From positions 2,242,051-2,306,050 of the forward strand of contig QANY01000261.1 in assembly GCA_003255025.1 (NCBI GenBank): DNA of 64,000 nucleotides, in the 5' to 3' direction. The notes under the pieces are model-generated. The model worked only from the letters and a program-made list of their open reading frames with translations. It had not been told where the DNA came from and did no database searches. Below, piece by piece: positions 24,530 through 36,839 of the stretch. The stretch's first letter is position 1. The number at the start of each line of letters is the position of its first letter. Made by a program: the position numbers and the translations under genes. The DNA is from Datisca glomerata (lineage: Eukaryota > Streptophyta > Magnoliopsida > Cucurbitales > Datiscaceae).

Positions 24530-26026
24530 ACATAATTTCTTAATGTGTGAGTGAGGGCTTAGCTAATTAATTAAGTTAATTTTCGCCAGTCAACTTCAAC
24601 ATTGATTTTAGTTAGTGAGAAATATTTCTCTTCTTTTTTTGTAACCATGGCATCTTACCAGGTTATTCATACATCAACTAATTTGATACCTTAAAAAAAT
24701 TACTCATACAAACAAAATGGCTAACATTAACATCAGAGGCAAGATCATATCGAATTGTTTGTGCCTAATAAGATTCGAAAACCTAAATCCTTAGAGAAAA
24801 CAAACTTCTAAATCTAACAACAACACTTAAGTGATCCATTCAGTTACATAAGTTAATGTAAGCAAGAATATGACAGAGGCTAAGGATGGAGGCTAAGCCA
24901 AGCTGGCTTAAAAAGTGGAACTCACCATGGAAAGTCCCTGATTCCAATTACCCTTTTAAGCAAAAAGGTCAAGGGTTACACATGAGAATTGAAAGGTCCA
25001 TGTTTAAAGTAGCTAAGAGCCCATAAAAAGTGTGCTGCTGATAGGGCAAAATAACAAGCCAATACCCCTGACTCACTCCCACAATGACAACACCAATATT
25101 TTTAATTCATTTATTTTATTTAATTGCTAAAAGTCAAATCCAGCACTCTTTTTCAAAAAAAATCCAAATAAAAAAAAAGAAAGAAAGAAAAGCAAATAGT
25201 TACTATTTATAATTCCTTATTTGAGTAACTATCAGTCTACATCACGACTGGCATATTCTTATGGGATTTATCTTATGCTATTTTCCAACAAAATTCATCC
25301 ATTCACCATTCCAGGCTAACTTAAACTTTGTATTTCATGCTAACGATTTCTTTATATGACCAGAAAAATATAAGTTAAATTTTTTTAGGTTATAGTAAAG
25401 CTCCGGGAGACAAAAATATTTTTTTAAATGATTAAGAAATGATTCAAAAGTAAACGAACTTTTTAAGTTTTTGAAACGTGATCTGAGAAAGCATAGAAAG
25501 TTTATTTACTAAAAACAAAAAATTTAAAAAGAAAAACAATTAAGTGCATGAAAATACTATTAAGAGACCATATATACATTTATTATATTAATTTTAAAAT
25601 AACATCCATTTTTATAATCTCTCCCCTTCTCTTTGAAATATTGGTGCAAGCATCAAATAAATATATAGAAGCCTCTAGACATAACAAAACATCAAATTTG
25701 GACCATCCAAAAAAAGTAAATAGAAGTAATTATTTAGCCCTTTATGCTAAAGTATGAAAATATCTCAATCATGCCATGTGGGTTTATCAAGACCGTTCAT
25801 CAAATAAAGTAAGATAAAGATGTGGATTCCTAATATGATTTGCATACTAGGTTCTAACTAATTTGGCATCAGATAGCTTGTGAGAGACAAGGACAAGAAA
25901 GTTGGGTTCTTTAAGAACATCTCATTTCTGTTTTCTGATTGCTGATTTGTTTGATAATTTTTCTTAATTTCTATATATCTAATAATCCAATAATTGACGC
26001 TGATAAAAAATTTAGAAAGAAAATAT
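24530..26026. other. AT-rich intergenic DNA
   Basis: No gene or element could be supported. A moderately GC-richer patch at 24870-25080 shows no frame or structure I recognise. Confidence 0.55.
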
Positions 26027-26426
26027 TTGCTAAAAGAGTTAATTACAATAGACCCTGACTTTTGGCGGATATATCAAAATACTCCATGATCTTTAAAATC
26101 TTGCATAAAACCCATTCGTTTTTAAATTTTTTTCAGCAATGCACCCTACCGTAACTTTTGTCAAAAAATCTGACAGAAGTCAAAACACGTGACTTACACG
26201 TGATTCTCTTAATGGGCAATGGGTAAATTAACACTCAATTGTCACGTGTAAATCATCAACGAACTCTCCCCCACCAACCCACTTTAGGTGGGGAGAAGAG
26301 ACCATTCGTGTATTCTATCATTTACAAAGGGTCTTCTTCGAAATTCTCTCCATTCACGAAGGTACCCTTCATATACTGAGAAATCTCCGTGTACTGAGAA
26401 ACCTTCAAAATTCTTCATCTTCTTCG

Positions 26427-27280
26427 ATGGTGGTGCGCACAAGAGGAGGTGAAATTGGTCGTGGTCGTGGACGAGGCCGAGGGCGGCCTGGAGAAAATGA
26501 AGGTCTCGAAGCTCAAAGTCCTGGGAGTGAAGGTAAAGGTTTTCGCAAACTTGAAAGATTATTTTTATACAAACTCATTAAGGACCACCATTTTTATACT
26601 ATTTTCAAAAATAGTGGTCCTTAATTTTTTACTAATTTGTTTGCGGATGTGTAGTCTGACTTAGGGTTTGAAGCTTTTGTTTGCATGCTGGTATAAGGTA
26701 TCACAATCTGGTTTAGGGTTTTGCATTCTGGTTTAGGGTTTGACCATATACTGATTAAGATTTTATTATTTATTATTTTATCTGTAGTGTATTCTAAGTT
26801 GATATATTTGTAGTTTGCATTATATATTCTATGATGTTTTTCTATGCTCTTTACACTGTAGTGTATTCTGAGATTAAATATTGTATTCTATACTGAGATT
26901 GCATAGTGTAGTGTATTCTAAGATTTATTTCCATATTGTTTTGATAGTCTGAGATTGCATACTATCTTCCATACTGAGATTACATACTGTCTTTCATACT
27001 AAGATTCTGAGATTGCACATTATAGTGTATTCTGATATGTGCTTGCACACTGTTGTCTATACTGTATTCAAGTGATTCTAATGATCTTGATTCTACTGAG
27101 GTTGTGTCAAATGATGGTCAAACAAATGATAATGAGTTGTTTGAGTTAATGGTTGAACCAGAAGTAGAACATAATTTTACTTGTACTGATTTTAAAGTAG
27201 TTGACACTAAGGAGGACAACTCAGATGAACTAAGAAGTTTGGATAGTGAGTCAGATGGAGATGGTGTAAGGTGTAGGAAT
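26427..27280 (+). pseudogene. MULE transposase (mudrA type), N-terminal exons only
   Basis: The first open segment starts with an Arg/Gly-rich N-terminus (RGRGRGRGRPGENEG). After a probable intron of about 450 bp, the segment at 27053-27280 is acidic and ends in DELRSLDSESDGDGVRCRN. This resembles the conserved acidic region just before the DNA-binding part of many plant MURA transposases. The match stops exactly where the CATAG end of a hAT fragment begins. No zinc finger, DDE or SWIM region remains. Assignment depends on the terminal repeats as much as on the protein. Confidence 0.6.
26657..27060 (+). repeat. Degenerate short repeats in the presumed MULE intron
   Basis: There are three TGGTTTAGGGTTT-like motifs (26660-26745). 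They are followed by six or more imperfect copies of phrases such as TGTAGTGTATTCTGAGATT and GAGATTGCATACTG. The period is irregular, about 30-50 bp. Likely replication slippage within an intron. Confidence 0.6.
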
Positions 27281-27600
27281 CATAGTAATCAATTCTGATT
27301 CGGTGGCCATTTCAATTTTTTTTTAAAATAAAATATTTCAGATATTTTGGTATTCGGGTATTCCATTTCAGAAAAAAATTCTGGTTATCTAGAATAAATT
27401 TATAAAATTAGTTATATATAATATAACTAATAAAAAATTGTGAAAGCTACAATCACATTTAATAATATTTTTAATATTTTTTTCTATATTTTTAACATTT
27501 TCAAATATAATTTTAAATTTATTATAGCTTAAGTTACTAAAAATAATTATTTAACTCATTAGTTTAGTAAAAAAATGCATATATATTATATATATAGTAC
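27281..27600 (-). mobile_element. Fragment of non-autonomous hAT element (same family as 55.6 kb)
   Basis: It begins CATAGTAATCAATTC and GGTGGCCATTTCAATT, matching the reversed right end of the 55565-56314 element, and continues through TTATATATAATATAACTAA. The other terminus is absent: the sequence runs into the retroelement at about 27600. Confidence 0.65.
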
Positions 27601-27601
27601 C

Positions 27602-27630
27602 AAAAGGCGCGCCTTTTTGTATCAGAGCCA
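27602..27630 (+). promoter_or_regulatory. Palindrome and tRNA primer-binding site
   Basis: The perfect palindrome AAAAGGCGCGCCTTTT (27602-27617) is followed at once by TGTATCAGAGCCA. This differs by one base from the common plant TGGTATCAGAGC sequence, which is complementary to the 3' end of initiator tRNA-Met and primes minus-strand synthesis in plant LTR elements and caulimovirids. Confidence 0.65.
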
Positions 27631-28061
27631 AACCTGGTGGGGATAATTACTATTCATTAATTGTTTCTACTTCAATATCTGCATAGGTCATACTGTTCAC
27701 CGCCTATTATGGCTGGTTTAATTGTTGATATTGTTTGCTTACATGAATAATTGCTTATATTTAATCTCACTCTCCGCCCAAGTGACTGGTTATTCTTATA
27801 ATTGATTATTTCTTTATATTATTTGTTTGCCTAATATGTGACTCTGTTTATCAGAGACTGACATATCAGCTTCTATTTGGTTAGCTTCAGGGACCTAGGT
27901 AAGACCTCTTAGATATGTAAATCTCGAGGGCAGGGTGGTTGTAGAGGCTAAAGGGAGAAGAGTGAAGCCTAATAGGAGGTTGTAGAAGTCACCACAAGGT
28001 TAATAACAAAAAATACAATATGAAATTCTCAATAATTAGAATAATTTAGTTATTTTGAGCA

Positions 28062-30822
28062 ATGAGTAGGTTATCTAGAAGTAGTTTTTCTAGTAGCATT
28101 AGGTCTATAATATCTTCAATATCCAACATAATGGATGATGAATATTTTGAATTTACAGATGATCAAGTAGATCATAAATATTTTGAATACTAATCGGATG
28201 ATCAGAATGATCATTTCGAATACCTTTCAGATGATCAATAAAATCATTTTAAAAACTTTAATCAAGTAAATGATAGGGTATGGAACATACCCAATAAAAA
28301 TAAGAATTCTAATTCTAAATTATCCTTTAAGATTCAAATAGAGTAAGAATTAAAAAATTTAAAAATTAAAGGTCTAGAACCTAAAGGAATAAGTTTCCAA
28401 GAAACTCAGACAAACCTTAATAATAAAAAATCTAATAAAATTAATTACCAATCTTTTAATTCTAAAGTTAAGGAGTATAACCAGTCTAGTACCCCTAAGA
28501 GTTCCTTTTCTGGATCATCTATTAATAATGATCAAGATTTTAAGATTAACGAATCAAAACAAAAATTAAAAGACTATAAAAATTTAAATCCAAATATTTT
28601 GTAGCAAGAATACAAACCAGATTGGGCAAAGTCTAAATAAACACAATGATGACCCAACCAATCTTAATAGACGTAATAGGTTCAAAGATTCATATAATAT
28701 GGATCAAAGAAAAATCATACTTGCTGAATGGAAGACATTCATGCAAAAATATAAAGTTAACATATTTTTCCTTAATTATATCGAAGATATTTATGAGAAA
28801 ACTATTAAAATAATTTTCAAATCTAAATGAGTCAAGGAATACTCCAGTGTGGTAACTGTCAGTCATCCACCACCTGAAAAAATCCTAGTTAATCATAAAA
28901 CTTCTCAACCTAAGATTTCATTAAACCTCTCCAACTTCATTATGAGAAAACTCATGATGAAGAAATACTTAGAAGGTTAAAATCTTTAAGAGACAATGTC
29001 TCAGAATCAGATAACCATAGGTTAGAATCAACCTATGAGCCATTCATAATTCATAATTCTTCAAAACATAAAACTAAAGAATCTTGTAGGTCAGAATCCT
29101 ATAAACCTTCAAATAGTATTGAGGAACCATCCAAAGATTTAGAAATTAAATCATCTATCAATATTAGTAACCATGACAGTATCTTTGAAATAAAAATTCA
29201 TAGGTTAGAATCCACCTATGAATATTCCATAATTAATGAATCTTCAAATATTAAAGAAATATTAAAGAATTTAAAAACTAATGAATCATCTTATTCTGGT
29301 ATGATTGATAATCAAAATAATTGTTCAGTATTTGAAAACTTTACTAATAATAAACTTCAAGAATTAGACGACAGTAGTTCAAATTTAGAAAACCATAGGT
29401 TAGAATCAACCTATGAATCTTTCACAATTAATGAATCTTCAAACGTTAACAAAGTTGAAGAAACATTAAAATGTTTTGAAACTAAAAAATCATCCTATGA
29501 GGACATTAACCATAGAAATTCTTTAATCACCGTTTCTCCTTTCAAGATTTCAAAGGAAGAAGAATCAAATAAAAAATTAGTTTAACAACTCAATTACACC
29601 AATCAAAGTCTAATTACAATAGGTAAGCAAATAGATAAAATTGAAAATAAAGTTGATGATCTTCATAAACCTGAATCAAGTGAAACTCTAGAAGAAATTT
29701 TTTTAATAAATCTTTCGGACAAAACCACTCCAAATCTGGTTTCCCTCAATAAACAGATTGATAAATTACTTCATGAATTAAAACTAATCAATCAAGATAA
29801 TAGTTTAGATCCAGAAAGCCATAGGTCAGAGTCCACCTATGATTCGTCTACAATAAGTGAATCTTCAAACATTAATAATATTAAAGAATCAATTAAAAAT
29901 TTAGAATCATCTACAATTAAATCTGAAAAGATTATTAATAATATACCTCATGAATTAAAGGTAATTAATCAACACAATAATTTAGATTTAGAAAATTATA
30001 GGATCAGAATCCACCTATGAATCATCCACGATAAGTGAATCTTCAAAGATTCATAATATTGAAGAATCACATAGAAATTTAGAAATTAATAAATTAGAAA
30101 GGAAATGTCTTAAAAATCCTATTCCTCTTGATATTCAAATTTCTGAAATTTCTTTAGTTAACCAATTTTCTGTTTCTACAGATAAATTACACGAATGGAA
30201 TATTGATGAATTTTCTAAGCAGGAAGTTCTTAATAAATTTCAACACATGACAATGATAGCTAACAGTTACATTACCACAGACAATTTACTTCACAATGCG
30301 GTAATCAATCTTTTAGTCACAGGAGTCACAGGAATGCTACGTTCCTGGTGGGAAAATTATCTCACAAAAGAATTCAAAAAGCCCATCCTTTTAGCAATAA
30401 AGATTAATGCTGAAGGAACACTAAATATTGAAAAACAACTAGAAACAATACCTAGTGCCACCAATACACTTCTCTACACAATAGTTAAATACTTCATTGG
30501 AATGCCGAGTAATCTTATTTCACATATCCATAATCAATTGACCAAACTTAGGCGTCCAAATCTAAGTAAAATCCACTGGTACAAAAATATATTTTTATCC
30601 AAAATAATGTCAAGGGATTATAACAATCAACCCTCTTGGAAAGAAAAAATTATTAATAAATTACCCATTTTATACACATACAAAATAAGAAAAATCCATA
30701 GTAATAACCTAGGAAACATAGACTATGATAGTCTTACCTATGGTATGATTATTACTACAATACAAAAGGAAGATTTTGAAATATGTACTAATGAAAAAAA
30801 AATCAATCCAAGAGGTCTTTAG
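28062..30822 (+). pseudogene. Gag/coat-like polyprotein of a plant retroelement, broken
   Basis: It starts with a Ser-rich N-terminus, then long Asn/Lys/Glu-rich disordered sequence with stops near 28190, 28240, 28345, 28605 and later. The best-preserved block, 30247-30822 (191 residues), matches a conserved domain of plant caulimovirid-like polyproteins that I recall as DUF7746. Markers are WWENYLT, NTLLYTIVKYFIG, a WYKNIFLSK segment, SWKEKIINKLP and a DSLTYG motif. In complete relatives a CCHC knuckle and the enzymatic domains follow; none is present here. The middle part contains about five copies of an HRLESTYE-type repeat. The gene is inactive; no frame is restored here. Confidence 0.65.
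29012..30020 (+). repeat. Five hairpin-forming repeats inside the gag-like ORF
   Basis: Copies lie near 29018, 29199, 29393, 29819 and 29997. The best ones have arms CATAGGTT and AACCTATG around a 6-base loop AGAATC. The flanking text also repeats (GAATCTTCAAA, ATTAATGAATC). Spacing is about 180-430 bp. The protein reading is HRLESTYE with a Ser-rich continuation. Confidence 0.8.
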
Positions 30823-31213
30823 TCCTGAAAGAATACCGTAGTAGCATATTGGAGCTCCAATGAAAAAAAATGAAGGAGTTGATTTGCTGGGGAAGAAGAA
30901 AATGAGAAGAAGAAAAGGAGAAAGGAGAGGTTCATTTAGGCGTCAATTCTTATAAGGAAAAGGGGTTGGTGGGTGAGAGGCATTTGATGGCTTACACGTG
31001 ATAAGAGGCATTGAATTACCTCATTGCCCATTAAAAATACACGTGTAAATTACGTGCATTGACTTCTGTCAGTTTTTTGGACGGAAGTCATGGTAGTTTA
31101 CATTGTTGAAAAAAAAATTTGAGGGTGTTATTTGCAAGATTTTAAAGGTCAATAGGTCAAATGGTATAATCGCACAAAGATCGGGTGTTCACTATAATTA
31201 ACCCCGACTAAAA

Positions 31214-31526
31214 TCATGTAGTGCGTGTCATTTGCATATCTATTAAATTTTAAGCTTTTTTTAATGTTCACGTGTCATACTAAAATTTGTTATCAAAATT
31301 TTACGGTTAGAATTGTGTCACTTTAGCAAAGTATTGTGTTAATAATAACTCAAGCATTATCTAATATGTCATGACATATGTTACTTTCGACATCCTAGTA
31401 AGTTATAAATAACTCTCTAATATATGATTTAGGTATCTAACATATTGGTTACTACAACATTATGAGAAATATCACTTCCACAATTGTCTTTGAAAATTTT
31501 AAAAATACATTTCCATTTAGAGAGAA
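31214..31526. other. Spacer between MULE 2 and solo LTR
   Basis: AT-rich, with no gene or element recognised. Confidence 0.5.
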
Positions 31527-31531
31527 CTTTT

Positions 31532-33368
31532 TGTTGAAATATGTCCCATAAAGTAGCATGTAATAACTATTATTTATTTATATTTAGTTATTTCTCAGAC
31601 ATTAGTATTATTGAATTCTTATGAATAAATTGAAAGTTTTATTAAAATGTGTTTATAAATTATTCAAGTCTTGAAACTTTCATCAACGAACAAAGAGTGA
31701 AAACAACAGCGTCTCGAGATGACCTCTTCTGAGAAAGTTCAGAACGATATTCATAGTCTTAGGATTGACTGAGCAATCGAATCAAATTACGAGCGTGTTA
31801 GCTTGAACCAATGAAAGTCAGTCTTGGGGTATAGGAGAGGAGACTCAGACAGTTAACCTAGACATATTGTAAACATGTTGAATAGACCGGTAGCAAACTA
31901 GTTTAGAGCCTAAAACCGTTTACTTAACTCTAAATCTAATTATTACACCTTAAGGGTGTTTTTGTAATTACTTTAATCCCGATGTGAATACATAGCTTGA
32001 CTTAATTAGTTGCAATTATTGATATGTCAAATGAGTGAGCTCGAATTGACGGGGAATACCTCGGCTATTGGTATTGTAATTCAATTAAGTTGGAGTTACG
32101 TGATTTACATATATGAAAATTCGTAGTTTGATTGCGAAAACAATAATATCACTTTATACTTTATTGATGGGTGTGTGAATAAATTAACATGATCAGGTAT
32201 TCAATGAAATTAAGACTTGTGAATTGTACGAGACAATTCACTATTATCTATTTCTTATTCACAGTCAATAAATGAGTTAAGAAAATAATAACAAGAGGGA
32301 TAAAATGATAATTTTACATTCCACTCCTTTTAATGATACTCATGATGGGTATTTTGTTAAAATATCCTGTGGACCGTGAAAATAAAAAATGTTTATTTAC
32401 AGTAACAGAAAACGTAGCACGCATGATCGAGAGTTGATTCGACATAAAACCTATAGTGGAGTCGTACGATGTCGAGATTAAATAGATATGAAATTTATAG
32501 AGATAAATTCGTCGGGTATTTGAATCCTTAGCTTTGTTCATGTGGTTTCATTCGGTCTCAGAAATAGCTCATGAGAACAAGAATAGAGAAGCGAAGTAAA
32601 TTAGATCAAAATATGTTTTGGTGTCAAGACATATTTCCTACACCTATATGTGATGAGTGATGTCACTTAATTAGTTAAGTGTGATAATATGTATTGAAAT
32701 TAATTAGTTTATTATTTTTTAATTATTAGATAATTAGTAAATAAAAATTAATTAATTAATTGATAATGATCAATTAAATCTATCAATTAAAAATATATGG
32801 GTATATTTGTAAATATCAAAAATTACATTTTATCAATATCTAATAGCAATCTGATTGATTATAGATATTGTATCAGATACAGTTACTTGTTAACAAAGCA
32901 AGAGAGAAACGTTTTTCTCTCCCTCCCTGTTGCTGCTGAAAATTATATTGAAAGAGAAAACTTTCGATTTTTCTTCTTCATTCGTTTTGAGAGCCCACAC
33001 TCAAATTATTACACAAAATTCTCATGAGATATATTTATGAAATTAACGGGTGGTTGTTGATGGACAAAATTCGTAAATCGTTCTTGAAGTTCAAACGCGT
33101 GATTCAGATCCCGAAGCTTGAAGAACACGTAGAACGCTCGATGAAATTCTGTCAGTTCAGACATTCTCCGATATAAGGTATAGGTGAAAATTTTGTTTCT
33201 AACATTATCTTCTCGTTTAATGTCGTATATGCATAATCACACATTGTTTGGTTTTAAATTATTTAATTTGATTAAATAAGTTAATTGAATTTTTTTTATA
33301 TTCCACCCGCGAACCATTCGTGGTTAAAACTTATTTTTAATTAATTTTAAAATCAACCGGTACTAGCA
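31532..33368 (+). mobile_element. Solo Ty1/copia LTR, family B, 1837 bp, with 5-bp target duplication
   Basis: It starts TGTTGAAATATGTCCC and ends TACTAGCA, flanked on both sides by CTTTT (31527-31531 and 33369-33373). Internal sequence matches the LTRs of the deleted element at 42543-46408 in reverse orientation. Shared stretches include the region with ATCGTACGA-like and GTGATGTCAC-like sequences and TTTTGAGAGCCCACACTCAA near 32985. No internal domain remains, so it formed by recombination between two LTRs. Confidence 0.88.
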
Positions 33369-33373
33369 CTTTT

Positions 33374-35900
33374 AATATATTTTTGTTTTATATCTTAAAA
33401 ATAAATGTTTTGTAAAAAATAGTCAAATCCTTTCATATCAGAAACATGTTAGAGTTTTATGTTGAAAATGTGTTGCATTCATTTAAGTAATAATAACAAA
33501 TAATAATCCGACTGATAACCACTAATCTTCATTGAAAAAAAGCTCAAATTCTCCCAAAGAAAGCACCTATCAATGCTTAGAAAATAGCTCATTTTATTGT
33601 AAAACAAAATTACAAATCATGAAGATTGAGATTGCTTAGCCAAACCAACAAAGTTTTAGCTAGTCATCAGACTTTAATCATCAGTCAATTTTTCTTAACT
33701 GCCTATAGATGCATTTACCTAACTTTTGAATGACTTCATTTAATTCAGGGGTTTTACGTGAAGCTCTGTTTTATATTATAATTAAAATAGCAAAACAGGT
33801 TTCTTGGACCTGTGTGGTTTTAAAGTTAAAAGAAAGTTTCACTTTTTGAACAAATACATTTAACTATACACATATTAATCATAGATGTCTTTGAAAGCAA
33901 CATGAATAATTTTTTAACTATGAATTTTCAGAAAATATTAACTATATTATAAAGTAATCATATTTAATTTAACCAATTTTCAGGGTTCCCTAGAGTTTGA
34001 CATATTTCAATTAATTAAACTATATCTAATATTTTCCATTTTTTAAACCATTTATGCTATTGGTTTACGTCTTTAATTATACTTAGCCTAAATATTATCT
34101 AATGAGACATAAAGTGAAATAAATATAAAATATATCTCTTACGCTTAAATATATTAATGATTAATTAATGTGAAAATATATCAGGATTAACTGTTTGAAT
34201 TTAAAGCTAACATCACATGGGCTGTGACCACAAATATTCTACAAGTCTCTTGCTTGTATTAATTAATTAAAGAATTAAAGTAGCATACACTTGTCCTAAT
34301 ATCTTACTTTTTACAAGTCGCATTGAGCATGATTATCATTGTTTTTAGTATTAAACTTATAATTAATCATGTAAAATATTATGTCAGTGGTCTTTACTAT
34401 AATAGAAACTCAATAGGAGATTTTCTTTTTACTAAAAAATAAACCCCAAGAAATCCATAACGATATTTAAAAAAAAAATATTAAGCATGTATGTAGCTGC
34501 TCTTTAAATTAAATACAAATAAAGTTTTATATTGTAAACTCAACTTAATACTTATTATATAATTTCTTATTGATGACTGTTTTGTATATACAAACACACT
34601 ACGTACAGCAAGACGCTTAGGCAATGTTTGATCTTGAAAAATAGGAGGGAGAGAAAAGGAGAGGAAAAGCAAGTGGATTTAGAGGAAAATTGAAGGAAAT
34701 TACTAATATAGTAAATTTCATTGATATAATTATTTTTAATTCTTCACATTTTTTATTTCTTTACTAATTTCTAAAACCTAAACAAAACCTTAATATCCTC
34801 CACAATGTGATTTGAAGATGTACTTCATTATATAAATTTAAAAATAGGTAATGAAATGATCAAATAACTTTACACATATGGTTAAACTTTACATGACAAA
34901 GATGTGATGTATACTACAAATACAATCAGATTTAATATTATATATTGAAATAAAAAGTAATATTGTTCTTTCAGAATTCCAACTATAATTGATTTTTAAA
35001 TTATGAATTCTAATTGAGAAAATAGTGGGAGGTCAATCCGTGGCTTCCACCATGAAAATAGAAGCTCAAATAATTAATAAGTGCAACGCTAACGTAATGC
35101 CTCACGCTTCTTCTTTTGCATTCTCGAATCCCTAAAGGCCTCTATTAATTTAATTTAATTAATACATATTATTATTTAATACTTGTCCCTTTCATGTTAG
35201 CCAGGTAACTAGAAATTGATATGTTTAATTAGCATTAGCATTAGCATCAACCGATGTAAAATTCAACAATTTTCTCCTTATATTAGGAGTTATTATCCCT
35301 TCCCAATAAAATGGAATAAAATTTTTAAGTATCGTTTGATATGTCGTAACAGTTATATTAAGAGTTATTATCCCTTCCCAACAAAATGGAATAAAATTTT
35401 TAAGGATGGTTTGATATATCGTAACAGTATCAATGTAATGTTATTAAAATCCTTCAAATATTAGGTGAATCAACCTAATATCAATGTGAGATATTTCTCT
35501 TTTAAAGCGTTGCCGTGTAAAGGAGGAGAAAGTGGCTCGAACTTAGATTTGGAATGTATTACGATTGAAAGCAACCTTTATGGTCGCTACCATCTTTTGC
35601 TCATTTATAGGAGTGCAAATATAATTTACCTAAATGCTATAAATTTAATAAATAATATTACAATATTGACACCAAAGAGAACTCCCAAAATTTTACCAAG
35701 AAAGTATACCATCACAAGAGGAGAGAGAAGAATATTCTCCAACTATATGGCCATAAATTATATGGAAAAGAAAGTTGATGGTCCATATGATAAAAAGATT
35801 AAAAAGAAAATTAAGGGAAAAAAAAGGAGGATAAAAGGTATCAATAAAAGTTATAAAAACCAGAAATGGCTGGTGGTCCAGAACAGTTAAGGAAACATTA
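33374..35900. other. AT-rich intergenic DNA with a short tandem repeat
   Basis: I see no gene. At 35286-35425 a unit of about 68-70 bp containing AGTTATTATCCCTTCCCAA and GGAATAAAATTTTTAAG occurs twice in tandem. Open frames of up to 141 codons (35465-35890) resemble nothing I know and are Asn/Ile/Lys-rich, as expected for chance frames in AT-rich DNA. Confidence 0.5.
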
Positions 35901-35909
35901 TAAAAAATA

Positions 35910-36015
35910 AGGTTATTCAGAATTATGTACCATTTTCATTTTGGGTTAGGAAATATATACATTTTTTCTAAAACTCAGAATTTTATACTCCTGACCCACT
36001 AAATCAAACTAAAGC
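35910..36015 (+). repeat. MULE 1 left terminal inverted repeat
   Basis: It pairs with 52705-52813 in inverted orientation. Beyond about 36015 the pairing weakens into a TTCTTC-rich region, the counterpart of the GAAGAA region at the right end. Confidence 0.9.
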
Positions 36016-36584
36016 AATTGTTCAAACTCTTCTCAAGACAGTTATACATCAAGCAATGATTAGACAGTTACTCGCTCTCTTCTCCTTCTTTCGCGTCTCT
36101 TCCTTGTTTGTCTTCTCCTTGGATTTGCCTCTCTTTCTTTGATATCTTCCTCTTCGTCTCCTTTCTCATCTGTGTTCTCTTTTCTCGGTGAAAAATCGAG
36201 GCTTCTTCTTTCGATGAGACAATCCCTGCTAGCCATCTTTTTCCGTTTTCAGAGCACTCCTAAAAACCGTTCATCTTCGACACGATACCCATACACGATA
36301 CCCACCGACCGACAAACTCAAGTACCCATTCTTCTCTATTTTTTTACGCAGAAAAGGACTTGATTACCAGAGTTTTGTTACTCTTTCTTTTGTTCTTCTT
36401 ACTGGAAGTTAGGGGGAAATTGTCTAGGGTTTAAAAATCGAGACTTTTTTCTGTTATGGGATTAGGATAAAATCTTCTAGGGTTAGATTGTTTCTCTTGA
36501 TGATTATAATATTCTGTATGTCTAGATTGCTTGATGTTTGTGACAGATGCTTGTGATAAACATATGAATTTGTTGGCTAAGTGA

Positions 36585-36815
36585 AGGGTTCAAGCAGTTG
36601 TTAAGGACTATTTGAACCCTTAAAGTAGTCATTTTTACTATAACAGTGAGTAGTTGAAGACTTCAAATAGTTGTTTATAAGTATTTGAACCCATCTAGTA
36701 GTAATTTTGTTGCGGCAATAAGTAATACATTATATAAATGACTACTTGAAGGGTTCAAGTAGTCATAAACAACTACTTGAACCTTTCAAGTAATTATTTT
36801 TGTAGTGGCAATCAA
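36585..36815. repeat. Palindrome array I (MULE 1, left)
   Basis: There are about six units built from arms ACTACTTGAA and TTCAAGTAGT around a CCC or GGG centre, several decayed. The best pair lies near 36740-36795, one GGG and one CCC unit facing each other with a 9-base spacer. Confidence 0.85.
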
Positions 36816-36839
36816 TTATTCATCGAACAAGTTCTTGAA

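Larger units (their letters stand above)
27601..30835 (+). mobile_element. Retroelement relic with tRNA-Met primer site and gag/coat-like ORF (caulimovirid-like)
   Basis: The relic starts with a 16-bp perfect palindrome and a sequence matching the plant initiator-tRNA primer site. A leader of about 430 bp follows, then one long Asn/Lys/Ser-rich coding region (28062-30822). No LTR precedes the primer site, which fits a pararetrovirus-like genome linearised at that point. A retrotransposon truncated by the neighbouring insertion is the alternative. Protease, reverse transcriptase and RNase H are absent. It lies inside MULE 2 and is old and non-functional. Confidence 0.6.
26036..31204 (+). mobile_element. 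Mutator-like element (MULE 2), 5.2 kb with nested insertions
   Basis: The two ends are inverted copies over more than 170 bp. The left end starts GAGTTAATTACAATAGACCC and the right end, reversed, GGGTTAATTATAGTGAACAC. They also share CTTTAAAATCTTGCA, CTGACAGAAGTCAA, TACACGTG and AATGGGCAATG. Flanks are TTGCTAAAA and CGACTAAAA, a decayed 9-bp target duplication (last six bases identical). Inside, on the plus strand, is the 5' part of a transposase gene. It is cut at 27280 by a hAT fragment and then a retroelement; the rest of the gene is missing. Confidence 0.85.

Noticed and set aside
35465..35890. 141-codon plus-strand frame next to MULE 1
   Set aside because: Asn/Ile/Lys-rich translation of AT-rich DNA with no recognisable motif.
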